DNA of 64,000 nt from Epichloe hybrida (Eukaryota; Ascomycota; Sordariomycetes; Hypocreales; Clavicipitaceae): the NCBI GenBank assembly GCA_019022495.1, contig JAFEKR010000016.1, positions 434,001-498,000 of the forward strand, read 5' to 3'. The notes under the pieces were generated by a model. That model had not been told where the DNA came from, made no database searches, and saw only the letters and a program-made list of their open reading frames with translations. This document shows, piece by piece, positions 21,574 through 33,659 of the stretch. Position numbers and translations under genes: made by a program. Every line of letters starts with the position of its first letter. Within the stretch, counting starts at the first letter, position 1.

Positions 21574-22915
21574 TCAGATTTCCCCATCCCCATACGCGTC
21601 GTCCCTACCAGGACCATCGCTATACACACTCCTACTCATGGTAGTAGACATGTAGGGATTCAGGGAGAAGGTGGTAAGTCCCTCGCCCAGGGAACCTGCA
21701 TGCCCGTGTCCGTTTCCATTGGCCGAAGCACGAGCGTCTCCAAACAGGGATTTGTACTCGGCAGGCGTAGATTGCGACACCGTCGCCGTCTCTTCGCTTG
21801 AATCATCGGGGGAATCGTCCCGGCCCAGCTGCGCGGAGACATGGGCGATGGTAGCGTCAGCCTTGCTCGCGGCGAGGCGACGGGACGGGGTGGACGCCGT
21901 GGCGGGGCCAGCTGCGGTCCTAGCATGCTTGGAGGGTCTCCTGGAGGGTGTTTCGTCGCCTTCGCGATCGCTCCAGTCCTCCGGGTCGGCGGAGGCCTCG
22001 TCCTCGTCGTCCGAAGACGAGCGCTTGATCTTGGCGCCGAAGGAGCGCTTGCGGGCGGTGCTGGCGCGGGAGGTGGGTGTTGTGCGGGAGGGAGTGGCCT
22101 TGGAGGGGGTGGCGAGCGTTGAGAGCGGGAGGCAGTTGGCTACATCGCCGCCGGAGGAGTGGACGGTGCGTAGTTTCTCGGCGTCCTTCTTGTAGGTGCG
22201 GAATTGGAACTGGATTCCGTCGGCGGTGGATTGGCCGAAGTATTTGGCGATGTCTGATGGGGGATGGATGGTTAGCTTTTTTTCGTTGGGTATGGAGATT
22301 TTGTAAGAATAAAAAGAAAGAAAAATAAAAAGAAAGAAATTTATGGACGCTTGGATGGAACAACGACCAAGATATGGAATGATTCAGGATACAAGGAGAA
22401 AACGAGAGAACACAAAGAATGGTTTGTACAAGAAAGCGTCAAGAAAAAACGGTCGACTAAGTGAAAGAGCATACTCTTCTGATCAACGCCCTCCTTTGTA
22501 GAAGGCAACTCGTTCTCATCGACAGACAAACCCCGCATGTCGAACCCACGCTCACGCCCCGTCTTGATGACCAGGCTTTGGGCCCTGATCTTGCGGAACC
22601 GGTGGTTCAGCGCGTGTTCCGACATGTCTGAGCCGTAGCAGGCGGCGATTTCTGGGAGGACCACAAAGCAGGGGGTTGTCAACTTTGTCCCCGCGATGAA
22701 GAGATCAAGAAAAAGGAGGGGATGCAAGCGAGTGGGACTGTACAGGATGACCATGGGGAACAAAAGATACGTGAAGCGGATGGCGACGACTGAACAAACG
22801 GCATCTTACCTTTGTAATTCCATTTCACCTCGGGATGAGCTGCGACAATGGCTCTGACCATGCGAGCTTGCGCTTCGTACGACTTGTAGTTTGCTTTGGA
22901 GTTGGAGGGGGCCAT
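21574..22915 (-). CDS. Putative nuclear protein with two helix-turn-helix-like repeats and disordered C-terminus
   Basis: Three exons: 22915-22810, 22651-22475, 22253-21574 (donors GTAAGA and GTATGC, acceptors CCCAG and ATCAG); 320 aa. The N-terminal 130 residues contain two similar short blocks, IAACYGSDMSEHALNHRFRK (~37-56) and IAKYFGQSTADGIQFQFRTY (~96-115). Each has the pattern 'I-A-x-x-aG-x-x..hxxxFRxh' that I associate with a small SANT/HTH-like domain of uncharacterised fungal proteins. The rest is Ser/Thr/Asp-rich and basic-acidic mixed (for example RKRSFGAKIKRSSSDDED), suggesting a nuclear-localisation signal and disorder. DNA or chromatin binding is inferred only. The exons divide at or beside the repeats. 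No stronger family name can be given. Confidence 0.72.
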
Positions 22916-24509
22916 TTTCTCTCAAATCTCTTCGATATCCTTTTTGAACTGTGAGCGTTTGTTCAAGGGCAGAAGACCAGTTTTCCCGGGATGGGTGAGT
23001 CTCTTGAGTGGTTGATGAGAGGTGAGAAGGGAGAGACACGATGAGACGACGTCTACTTATCAGGAGGACAAAAAGGTTAGCTCATGGGATGGATTGCAAT
23101 GTTGAAAGGAGCTCTGCGAAGCACAAAAGCAGGACTCACTCTTTGGGCGAGTTGAATTTGTAGCGAGAAGAAAGAGAAGAGGGTGTAGTCGGTAGAGAAG
23201 CTCAAACGGGGAAGAAGGCGACCCTGCGTGGCCAGAAGTGCACCACTTCGCGGGTGTAGGGTCCAATGTGCCAGCTGCACGGCAGTTGAGACGTAGGGTG
23301 ATGACGAAGTGAGATGGATGTGGAGTGTACGGACGATGATTCGCTGGACTGGTTCTTACGTTTCTGATGCCGAGTTGGTTTGCTTCGTTTTCTTGCAAGT
23401 GGCATGGCATATACCTGATCGATCTTGGATGAATAGACCAGACTGCCGTGAAGCACCTTGGAGAGACTGTCCCGGCGAATCTGTCATCGACCAGTTTTTG
23501 AGATGGTGATCAGAGAGTTTCCTGTTCTTTGAGAGAAAGCAACGAGGGTTTCTTCAAGCCGAAGCCGTGTCCCGCCGTTGATGCCGTTGCCGTTGCCGTT
23601 GCCGTTGCAGTTTGCAGTTTGCAGCTGCAAATGCAGGCAGCCTGGCAGGCCACGATGCGGTGCGCGCACCACGGAAAAGCTTGTTGATGACCAACGGTAA
23701 GTAAAAATCGATCAGAGTAAATTGCAGTGCGTATCTGAAAAGTCAATCCGGATTAGTTGAACAAGATTCTCGGGACAGCCAGCTCCTTCTGCCAGTGTAA
23801 TTACCAACGAATGTTGTAAGCATCGGTCGAAATTGACGTGGCTGGGCCAGGCGTCGTCTCCTGAGTTCTGAGCCTCGACTTGTTGAACAACGTTCCCCCC
23901 CCCCACACACCAGACGTCGTCGGTGCTGCCTGGACCCTGTTGGTGCATCCGTGATACCAGGCGACTTGGCCCGACATCTCTCAACCCGCGACCAGCACAT
24001 AGCCCGCATCACAAAAAGCTCGAAAAGATTCGGTTTCTGATATTCAAAATGCCTTTTGGTCTTATTACAATGGTAAATACATGCCTTTGGCGCCCTGGGT
24101 ACTCGAAAACTTCAGGACCGACCGCGGCCGTGGCTTGTACCGCTCTATCATGACTTAACGCCTTGCGCGCCTACGCAGAGATGCCGTTTCTGCCGTTTCT
24201 GCCGTTCTCAAATCCAGTCCAGTCCAGTCCAGTCTAATGCGAGTCCTTCTAGACCAAGAACAAGAAACTCATACCCAATTCGTTCTATTTGATTCCATGG
24301 AATCCCAGCTCTACCCTGTTCCTGTTATTCTCCTTCTCGCTTCGTGGCAAATGCATCAATTAACACACTGAATGTGCTTCATCCCCTGCATGCATGCTCA
24401 TGTCGCAAGCCTGGTAGCCCAAACACCGAGAAAGCATGAAGAACTGGCTCGCCTGCCATCGCATCCTGCTGTCGCGCGGCCAATGGAGAGTCGATTCCGA
24501 GGCAGTCCT
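22916..24509. other. Intergenic region
   Basis: 1.6 kb without a supported gene. It holds CT/GA-rich tracts, a (TGCCGT)n tract near 23579-23606, a 9-bp TTTCTGCCG repeat near 24185-24208 and (TCCAG)n near 24212-24234. The ORFs here overlap on both strands and show no family features. Confidence 0.5.
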
Positions 24510-25635
24510 CTATTCCGACTCGGGTTCGCTAAACACGGTTGATCGTTTTGATGCCGACAGGCTTCGGGTATGTGAGTGAGACGACCGGTGGCCGCTGGCC
24601 CAATGAGCCTCCTCCATAGCATGCTCCTTCAGGATAGCGTCGCCGTCTCCGGCACCGTAGATGAAGTACTGAAGTCCCAAAAGACAATCGCAAGCGGCCT
24701 GGAAACATCCGCAAACCTTGAAAGCCATGGGGATCGCGCTCGTCGACGTAAAGAACCAAAAGACCTTCATGGCGTCACCACCGATCCAACTCGCCAGAAC
24801 CGAAAGTCGGAAGCCCTTGCACGACTGTTTTTGGGCGTTTGAGATCAGCTGAGGAATAGGCAGGGTCGCTTCGATAGACAGGCCGAGATATCCGATGAAG
24901 ACGGAGTAGGCGGAATAGACGGGTTCCATGGGTCGGAAGAGAATTTGACAAACGATTAGGCCGCCAAGGAGGTACAGGAGAAAGTGCCAGTATCTGCGCG
25001 AAAAAGGGGGAAAAAAAAAAAAAGAAGCAGCATGGTCAGTCATCAAATCTGGTGAGCGCGCAAAAGAATTAGGGCAGGCATGCACACAGTCCAAGCAGAA
25101 CTTGAACTGAGGACTAGCCATTCAGGAGAAGAGGCTAATAAAACATACGGCTTGTGCGATTGCCACTGCCAGAAATTATGAGGTCGCTGAATGGCAAAAG
25201 GACCAGGACCGCCTCCCTCGAGGCCCGAAAATGGCGCGCTTCCTTGACCTCCCCTGGTGGCAGGCAGTGGCCGGTGTTCGAGGGCAATCTTGAGCAGGAT
25301 GAGTTGGACGACGACCATGATTAACGACTGCACCAGCAAACTGGCATCAAATTTGGCGCCAGGCCAGTAGAAGATTCTGCACCACACCACAAATTCCTTG
25401 TTAGAAATTAAAGGATCCAAAAGGCGAGGCGATGCGCGTCGTACAGGACAGAAACTGGCAACCCAGCGTACCTCAAGAAGGATGCTACCAGCATGATTAA
25501 GGGAATGTCGAGAGAGAAGCCGGCGCTGGTTTTGCTGCGATGCATGGCCACGATCTGATCGCCGTAGGAAATTATGGGCGACATGATGATGAAAAAGGGG
25601 GCCGCGAAGCCCGTCAACGTGGTCAACCAGCTCAT
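24510..25635 (-). CDS. PQ-loop repeat membrane protein (SLC66A2/PQLC1, yeast Any1-like)
   Basis: Three exons, 25635-25472, 25376-25149 and 24993-24510 (donors GTACGC and GTATGT; acceptors TGCAG and CGCAG); 291 aa. The splices restore SFLRIFYWPGAKFD and SHKPYWHFLLYL, both conserved-looking. About seven hydrophobic helices surround two PQ-loop repeats: PIISYGDQIVAMHRSKTSAG (~20-40) and PIPQLISNAQKQSCKGFR (~175-195), the second with the classic P-Q pair. The C-terminal ~45 residues are hydrophilic and Ser/His-rich. Homologues act in endosome/Golgi membranes; yeast Any1 affects phospholipid flippase function. That role is by family only. A (CTT)n tract lies just upstream of the ATG (25648-25680). 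Confidence 0.88.
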
Positions 25636-27382
25636 GATTGTCGCGGTTTTCTTCTTCTTCTTCTTCTTCTTCTTCTTTCTTTCTCGATGGTCGACGATAT
25701 CAGAAAGGAAAGGAGAAGGTCGGTGGATTGCGACGAGCGACAACTGGATGGAATGATGGGACGCGCAAGGAAACGCGCACGGCGGAACAGGGCGGATAAA
25801 CGAGTTGGAACAAAGAAAAGCGCTCAAGTGTTATGGTGAGTCCATTCGCAGGCGCCTTGTGGAGAGATACGATCAAGTCGTGCTGACCTGAATGGCTTTT
25901 CTGGAATTCGTCAATTAAGTCATTTCAGTTCAATCCAGTCGTGACGCCCTGCATAGTCCGTACTAATATTCATCTATCTTGCTTCTGTTCGCCCCACCCC
26001 GCCTGTGCCTGAGTGGCCGACTCGCCCGGGGCTTTCATTGGGTCGACCGTCGAGGTGTGGGGCATTCGGCAAGTCCAAACTCTGCCAATCTGTTGAGAAA
26101 CGAAGATTGCATCTTGACAAGTCTGCGAAAGACTGTACCGGAGCAGAATGAAAAAGCTCCTCAATATATGCTACCTCCGTGCCTTTATTTTGTTTTTTTG
26201 CTTTTCTTCCCCTTTAAGCCTGTGAATGTCCCGAACTAGGTGCATCTTCTCGTTATCGAGCACGACTCTGAGAGCAATGAACACTTGGACATCAGAGAAG
26301 TCGCCTCGCCCACGTATTCACCCATTAATCTTGCATAAGAGGTTGTTTCTCGAAAGCAAAAGCAAAAAAAAAAAAAACCAGATTCCGTGCTTTTCGTTCC
26401 ACCTCTTACGTCCGTTCCATCCAACTATTCGGATCTGTTCAGCAATCTACTTCACACGACTTTCTTCTATATCGTCTCCCTTGCAGTCCCCATCATTCAG
26501 GCCTTGTTCGTCCAAAGCACATCCATCCCGTTATCAAAACTCCATACAGACATCTCCGCCGCTTTAAAACCCCCATTGCTCTCCGTTCCTCGGGGGGGGT
26601 TTTTTTTTTGTCGTCCGAACAGCCGTTTCATAGCCAGTCATTTCGTCTACGCATGGCAGAAGACTTGTTCAAGAAGCGTAAGTGAAGTCGACTGCCCTCT
26701 GATCATGTTTCTCTGCTAATTTTACCTAGTTCTTTGCCTATCTAGTTACTCTATATTCTATGAGATTAGTAGTAATCTAATATATAGGCTTCCCTTCAAT
26801 CCCAGGAGCATGGCCCTTCCCAAGGACACGGCCCTGGCCGTGAGAATCATCTCATCGAGTGTCGAACATTTTTCTCCTCTCATCTGTAGTCCGTCCCAAT
26901 CGTCATCACGCAACTCTGAAGTCAACATGTAAAACATGCAGGTTTCCATACCTTGCAGAAACCACTGGACCAATACAGAAAAACCTCAACTCCATCGCCA
27001 AGTTGACGTCCCGGAATGTGAGCTACCCTACACCCGAAACAGTCATCAACTCTAATTCCAGTCGCATCCATTGTCCATCCTCAACGAGTCATCGCAAACA
27101 AGACATTAAATTAACCACCATTAGCCACTGAGCGTACAACCCTCCCCGTATCATAGTCAGTACCACCTCGTCCGTCAACTCACTGCTTCGTGTCAAGTCA
27201 AATTTCACCACCACGGTTCGTATGATTCCTCACCTCCAATCTCCGTTTCAGCAACCAGCACCGCCATCGACACCGATGCAATCAATATCCGCCAAGAAAA
27301 GACAACTACGCAACACAATTCACCCAACAAGTCCGCAGAATGCCCAGCCACAGAAGTTCGTGCGCCCAGCCCGTGTCTCATG

Positions 27383-27671
27383 TACAATACACCCCCTGAA
27401 TTATTTTACAAATCTACATGCCCCAGTTATTCGTTCCTCTCTAACAGCTGTGATTAGCTGTAAGTGCACTGTAGCCCTTGTATTGTCTTAGAGAGCTATA
27501 AGGGCAAAGTGTAGGGTATATAACGCCACAAAAGAGTTACATTTTTCTCTATGTAAGTGCCTAGTACAAGGATGTACCACCCCCTATTACCTTTATTTCC
27601 TATCTGTGATCTAATTGGTTTAATTACCCCTGTCATGTAGATTTGTAAAATAATTCAGGGGGTGTATTGTA
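27383..27671. mobile_element. MITE with 38-bp perfect terminal inverted repeats
   Basis: 27383-27420 and 27634-27671 are perfect reverse complements (38 bp). The element is 289 bp with no coding capacity. The outer two bases of each arm are TA, so the true ends may be CAATACACCCCC flanked by a TA duplication, the target choice of Tc1/mariner-type elements. No RIP-type decay is evident, as expected of a short sequence. No second copy was seen in the window. Confidence 0.85.
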
Positions 27672-29215
27672 TATAGTCATTTCCTCGTCCTGCAATCCCG
27701 CCCGGCAGTTCCCCCCCCCCCCCCTTCTCCTTTTTCCCTCCCAAGATGAAGAACACGAACATGGGATGGGGGATTGCATTGCCGAGTATGTGTTCGGTAC
27801 GAGGAACCACGTCCGTTCAGTCCGACGTTCGTCAGTCCGACGTTCGTCAGTCCGCCAATCCGGCAGCCACCCAGTCAAGTCGATAACATCTGCAAGTATG
27901 TACAAAACACGCTTTGGTCCAATGCCGTTCCGTACTTTTTGTCTTTCAACAAAAACGCCATTATTGTGCACGGCAATGCAGCTAGCAGCGGCCTTGGCTC
28001 ACTAGCGAACAAACCGGCGTATGTATGTAGCTTAGCTTAGCCGAGCCGCCAGCTGGATAAAGCGGTGTTTCTGCATTTCTCGGCACCGATCGATGTGGGG
28101 TTTTTTTTTTTTTTTTTGGAGGGAGCCATTTCTTTCTTCCACGAACGAGTTTTTTTGAATGTACCCCAGACCCTGGCCGGATATATATGGCGGCTAAACA
28201 CGACAATGTCGTGTAATATGGAGTTTACCAACGATGATTTCATGGGTGGTAAATACGGAGTTCTCCATAATCCGTAGGTACTCCGAAACACTTGACAAGT
28301 TGAAAAAAAAAAAAAAAAAAAAAAAAGGGACCGGGGGAATAAAGGGCACAAGGGAAGAAAGAAAAAAAGGCTCGTCATCGTCGTCGCAACCACCCCCACG
28401 CCCTCGGGTGGAACGGGCCTCACTCGGTATTGCGCAACCACGACTGATTGAGTAACTTCATTTCGTTTTCTTGGGGCGGCGGACAGAAAGAATCTGACCG
28501 CAACAGGCTTGGTACATATGTACATACATGTAATGTACATACATATGCATCCCGTATTTGGGCGAATGACGAGCTCCTCTTGTTCCCCCGTACATAAAAA
28601 GCTTATCAAGGGGGAGGAAACCCCCCCGCGCTGGCTCCGCCGTGCTGCGAGCCGCAGGAAAATCCAATGACAACGGACGGACGGACGGCATGGCCATGGC
28701 CATGGCCCAAGGCCAACAACGAACGGGTCTGGTACGGAGCGGAGTAACGGAGTAGTAGTATGTATCATGGCATTTATTCAACTCATGCACTTTGTTCTCT
28801 TCTGCCTGATTGTGCATGTAGCACTCGGCAGTCATGCATGGCAATGTGTAAGTTTGCCCGATCTTTTTTCGGTCGTGCTGCTGTCGTGTTGCTTGTCGTG
28901 CTGCTGAGCATGTAGGGCCCATCCTTGGCAAAGCCCGGCATAACCCGGGCTTTCCGCCGGTTGCATTTTTTTTTTTTTTTATATTTTTTTGGGGGGGGGG
29001 GGTATTATCTTTGTCGTCATTTCTTCCGTCTTAGCCGAGCACCGCTCTCCTGCAACATCTGCATGTTCCTTTCCTTCTTCTTTTCTGCATGCCGCCGCCA
29101 GCTTTTGCCCGTTTTCGGCTCCCGCGAAGATTAGACGAGTTGGGCGGAATCAGAGAGGAGTGAAGAAGGTCCCTTGAAAGAAGCGAGAGAGAGAGAGAGA
29201 GAGAGGGGCGTGCGC

Positions 29216-29352
29216 TTGTGGGCTGGAGTTAATGTACATACATACATACATACATGGCAAAGAACGAGCTTGTTGTATACATATGTATACATACATGTAC
29301 TCACTCCGTAATACCCCGTACTCCGTAACCCCCGTAACTCCGTAATCCGTAC
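29216..29352. repeat. TACA/CATA microsatellite beside a cluster of CCGTA motifs
   Basis: ACAT-type tetranucleotide repeats (29231-29256 and 29276-29299) are followed by ACTCCGTA, CCCGTA, ACTCCGTAA, CCCGTAA and ATCCGTAC within 50 bp (29301-29352). Confidence 0.8.
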
Positions 29353-32300
29353 ATTTGGCGCGGAAAACAAAAGCCCCAAGGTGGTAGGGGGGTGTGTGTC
29401 CTCAACAAGCAGCTTTCTTTGTTCTCCATGGAAGTTTTGACTAGCGCAGGATGCCGTCCGTTATCTCGACATGACACACGCCACAGCTCCAGTGACAGGT
29501 TTGCGATCCTCGTGGTGTGGATAGCTTGTGGGATGGCATGGGGCCAGTAGTATGTACATTCGGAGCGTACGCCATGTCCGCACTCTTCCCGTACGATCCA
29601 GTCGGCCAACTGTAACGTCCGTACCATCCATCATCCATCGCCCGAGAGAAGAAGACAAGATCCGAGAGGGGGGGTGGGTTGTCGAGATTGAGTGCCGGTC
29701 CTGTGTCGTCCACTCCTAAAGTCCCCTGGCCCCCGTTGAACCCCCTCCCGCTTCTTCTTCTTCTTCCCATCATGCCGACATCGAAATGAATTTGTTGGTG
29801 GACGAATTGGACGGGCCGTGGGCAGATCTCTCTCATGACTCAGGCCTTTGCTTTTCTGCCTGCCTGCCCGTGGCCCGTAGGTCGGCTCTTCGCTTCTGCA
29901 GTCCGTACTCCGTACATGTACGGATTACGATCACCCTTTTCACCCGATCTTCACACCAACTTGATATTAGGTATCATTTAAACCCAACAAAAGCTGCCAA
30001 AGTGCTATTATGTACAGAAGGTCACTGACACCCGCGCGCGGCTGTCCCACTCATCAAAGCCCGAAAGCTTGGGCTTCCCACCCGCCCAGATGATGCTATT
30101 AGTCGATGCAGATTTCAAGATTGTCATGTACAACGTGTACTCGGTACATGTACGTGGCATCGCGAGCAAGAGCACACAGTCAGATTGCATATGTAGACGC
30201 TCGCTCCGCAAACTCCGTCGTGACGTACCAGTACCAGACTGGCTAAACCCAACGTGGGCAAATGCCGGCCCCCTATTACCGGTTTCCCTGTTGGTTGGTC
30301 GCTGTCATCGTATTAAGTGTATGTACTTGTACTGTACAAAGTGAGGCGGCGGAAAAGTGTGAATGATCAAAGCCCGCCCGCTCGTTGAAACAACGCACGC
30401 CCACTCCCGATGCGAGTCAAAAGTTCTGAGCTGCCCAGAACACACACATGCAAAACTGCCACCCGTCCAGGCAGGGAATGTGCCGTCACCTATATTTACC
30501 GTCTGCGTAGCATCGCATCACATCACCGGAGACTTGGCATTCTCATTGTCAGGGTGTCTGTGGGCATTGATGATGAATAAATACACCATTCATCGCTGCT
30601 GCCTACGACCCGAGAATCTGGAACTGGCCCATTACTCGAGGGCAGGTTTGCTACGCAAGCCGGAATCGAAACGGCTGAGATTCTTAAGCGACCTTGTTTG
30701 TTTTTGTCTTGGTTGCGGAGGCGCGCAATGGCAATGGCAACAAAAAAAGCCTTGGCAGGGTCGGACCCAACAAAAAAAAAAAAAAACCCCCCTCAGTGCT
30801 CACAACACGGTTTCGGTTCATTCACACCACACGGGATGAGAGAGATAAAGTGCCAGGCGCACAAAACTTGTTGATTCCTGGAAAAAGAAAATCTGCATCG
30901 GTGACATGCCAGCGTTGCCAACATCAATCCATCAATCCAAGAGCCAGGATCCCAAAGGTAGACTGACATACCGTATTACCATCAATCATGTTGGCTTGAC
31001 CATTGCTAGGATGACCCGCATGTCGTGTTGGTCAGTCGTTTTCTTCTTGTTGTCCATGCGCGATGCCAATGCTCATGCGACCTCCCCAAATGAATCATTG
31101 CTGCCTGACGGCAGACGCACAAACAAGTCATGGCGATGATGTGCGGCCGTGGAGCCGATCTGGTTGGTATCCAAGACCACATGTACATACTCTGTCTGCA
31201 TAGTACATACAGTGTCATCCGTACCAACTGACACATCTCCATCCACCACCGCCAAACTTCTCTGTGTGGAGTCAAACACGGCCAAAAGAGCAGATGGATG
31301 TGCATCTTCATGCTGATGAACCGAGCAATCTTGTCACAGCAAAACATGTGTCACGCAACCTGGCCTGAAATGGCAGGTTACTTCTCAGGACCCGACAGTC
31401 TGGTTCAAAAGTCAAGTTTGCCCCCTGCAATCACGGCCAGAACAACTGAATACGGGAGGGGGGTGCCGTTTGGTGTCTGTCCATGACAGAAACTTACTCC
31501 GAGTACTCCGGACAGAAGTTCTCAACACCCTCGTAGAATCTTGACGATACGTATGTACGTGATTGTCTGAACCAACATGATGATACATGAATACTGCCCT
31601 GTATACAGTGGGTCCCAGTAATTCCAAAGCAGCAGTAACGGCGCCGCTCGCTAACAGTGAGAAAATTGACATGGACGATTTGTGAAGAAGGAGAAGTGGC
31701 ACGAGGAATCACGTCACTACTTCTGAAAACTGTTGCAACCGGATCCCCCGGCCGCTGGGCCGCGGGACCCAATTTTACCACTGCCGAGACAATGGAAGGA
31801 GGAGAAGAAAGAAGAAGGGAGAGAAACAGAGACCGGGACAATGTCTAATGCAGCAAATTGACCTGATCAGAGTGATCAGGGAAGCGAGGCATGGTGCCAT
31901 GGGTTGTTTAATCGACCAACGACGGACAACAGTAACTTTTTATCCGTACCAACAGTGCTTGCTTACTGCTCAAACGTTGAACATTAGGGTCTGCGCGGGC
32001 TTGGCAAGGAAGAATCCCAACGCCCGTGCCAGTGAGCCACGGCAAGCAAATTGCTCGAACCCCGTCATCGAATGAGCCTAAACGGTGTAGCAGACGAATT
32101 GAAACTCGCTCGACGAGATGGGTACCGAGACGGAGAACAGTGAGCATCAACATGTGCAGCTTCTCGAGCCGAACAGCGCCTGTTTTTTGTAAATTCCCCC
32201 TTTGTTTGGAAACCTTGGAAACCCCAGAACTTTTGTGACACTATTACCCATTCAGACAATGACGTCGGCATTCTCTCTCTCTCTCTCTCTCTCTCTGCCA

Positions 32301-33088
32301 AGCGAGTGACTACCTGTATTACTCCGTAATACTGTAATGATATCCTGCGCTCTAGGCCGAACGAAACACTGGAGAATGGGCGGGGAAAGTATGAACAAGC
32401 TGTTTTGGCGAATTTGTAAAGTAGTGCGGGCCAAACAAGTCAGATCTGACCCGCTCCATCTATTTTTCAGGGTAGTCCAGGTTCGTCTGTTTTTTTTTTT
32501 TGCGGACCACTGTCAATCAGTTCTGCTGTATGTGGCAATAACAGTGCCGCGTCGGCGTCGACCGACGACAACGGGTATTTCACGATGCTCGACGCACTCA
32601 TGAACGAACTCGGTCAAGACGTGCCGAGTATTACACAACCTTGCTTCGTATGGACGAATACATATGCCTCGGTTGCGGTGACCCTCTGCGGTTGTCGTGT
32701 TTGATCTCCAGTGAGGGCCGCATGATGTGACGCTACAATGTGCCGGTGGTACAGGAATGCTGCCGGATAATTTACCTGTTGCGGGCCAAGGCCGCGTCAG
32801 GATCAGGATGAGGATCAGGATGAGGATCAGGATCGGAATTAGAATCAAAAGCACACCATTCAATGAATGTAGTCCGCACTGCCGGCTAGCCTGGCAGTAA
32901 CCAGCCGGGGTGTGTCAAGCCGTCAAGCCAGGGAGGGAGGGGGTTGCCACGCGAAGCCTGCATCACCACATTTACGAGCTAGTGGTTGCAAGGGCCTAGT
33001 TCGATTTTGTTTTAGAACAACGCCCAGATATTTTCTCCGTGCTTCCCCGGGTCTTGGGAAGGGCAAAAAAGAAGAAGGGACAAGAATG

Positions 33089-33116
33089 GTGTGTGTGTGT
33101 GTGTGTGTGTGTGTGT
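33089..33116. repeat. (GT)n microsatellite
   Basis: Fourteen GT units in a non-coding region. Confidence 0.9.
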
Positions 33117-33625
33117 TGTGTGTCAAGTTTAATATGGAAAAAAAAATCGTGGTCCACTGCCCCTTCCAGTTTGTCTCCGGCTGGCCAGACAAAAACAACC
33201 CGGTCGTAATATAGCCTGGGTGACCTCTCTCTGCGTAATTAATCAAGCATCTGCCGCAATGGCAACTCTGTGTTGTCCGAGGATGTGTGTCATTGGTTAT
33301 TGACTTGCATCGGTCTCTGAACAGTACATACATAGCAATGTGGTAGTACTTTGTTGGGATTCGTACTAGTATCGGCAGGCTTCTGCATTCTTCTGCATAC
33401 CGGTACTTTTCCGATTGGGAAGGCGCCGAACGTGGTGTTGCTTGAATAAGATGCCAGGGTAGCGCTGCGCTGGAGCCTGTCTGCTGGGGCTGGGGCTGGG
33501 GCTGGGGCGACAAAAGCCATGACTTGACGGGAAAAGTTCACGGAGTCCTTGTCACCTTGTTGATCCAACACCATTGTTGGCTGGTAATCCGTCATCCGTA
33601 ATCCGTAGATGCTGATGCATACATG

Positions 33626-33659
33626 TACATACATACATACATACATACATACATACATA
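33626..33659. repeat. (ACAT)n microsatellite
   Basis: About eight tandem ACAT units, preceded by GTAATCCGTAG-type motifs at 33587-33609. Confidence 0.9.

Noticed and set aside
27667..28768. ORFs of 110-240 codons in the gene-poor region
   Set aside because: Contain Phe or Lys runs from homopolymers and Cys/His/Tyr text from microsatellites; overlapping frames on both strands.
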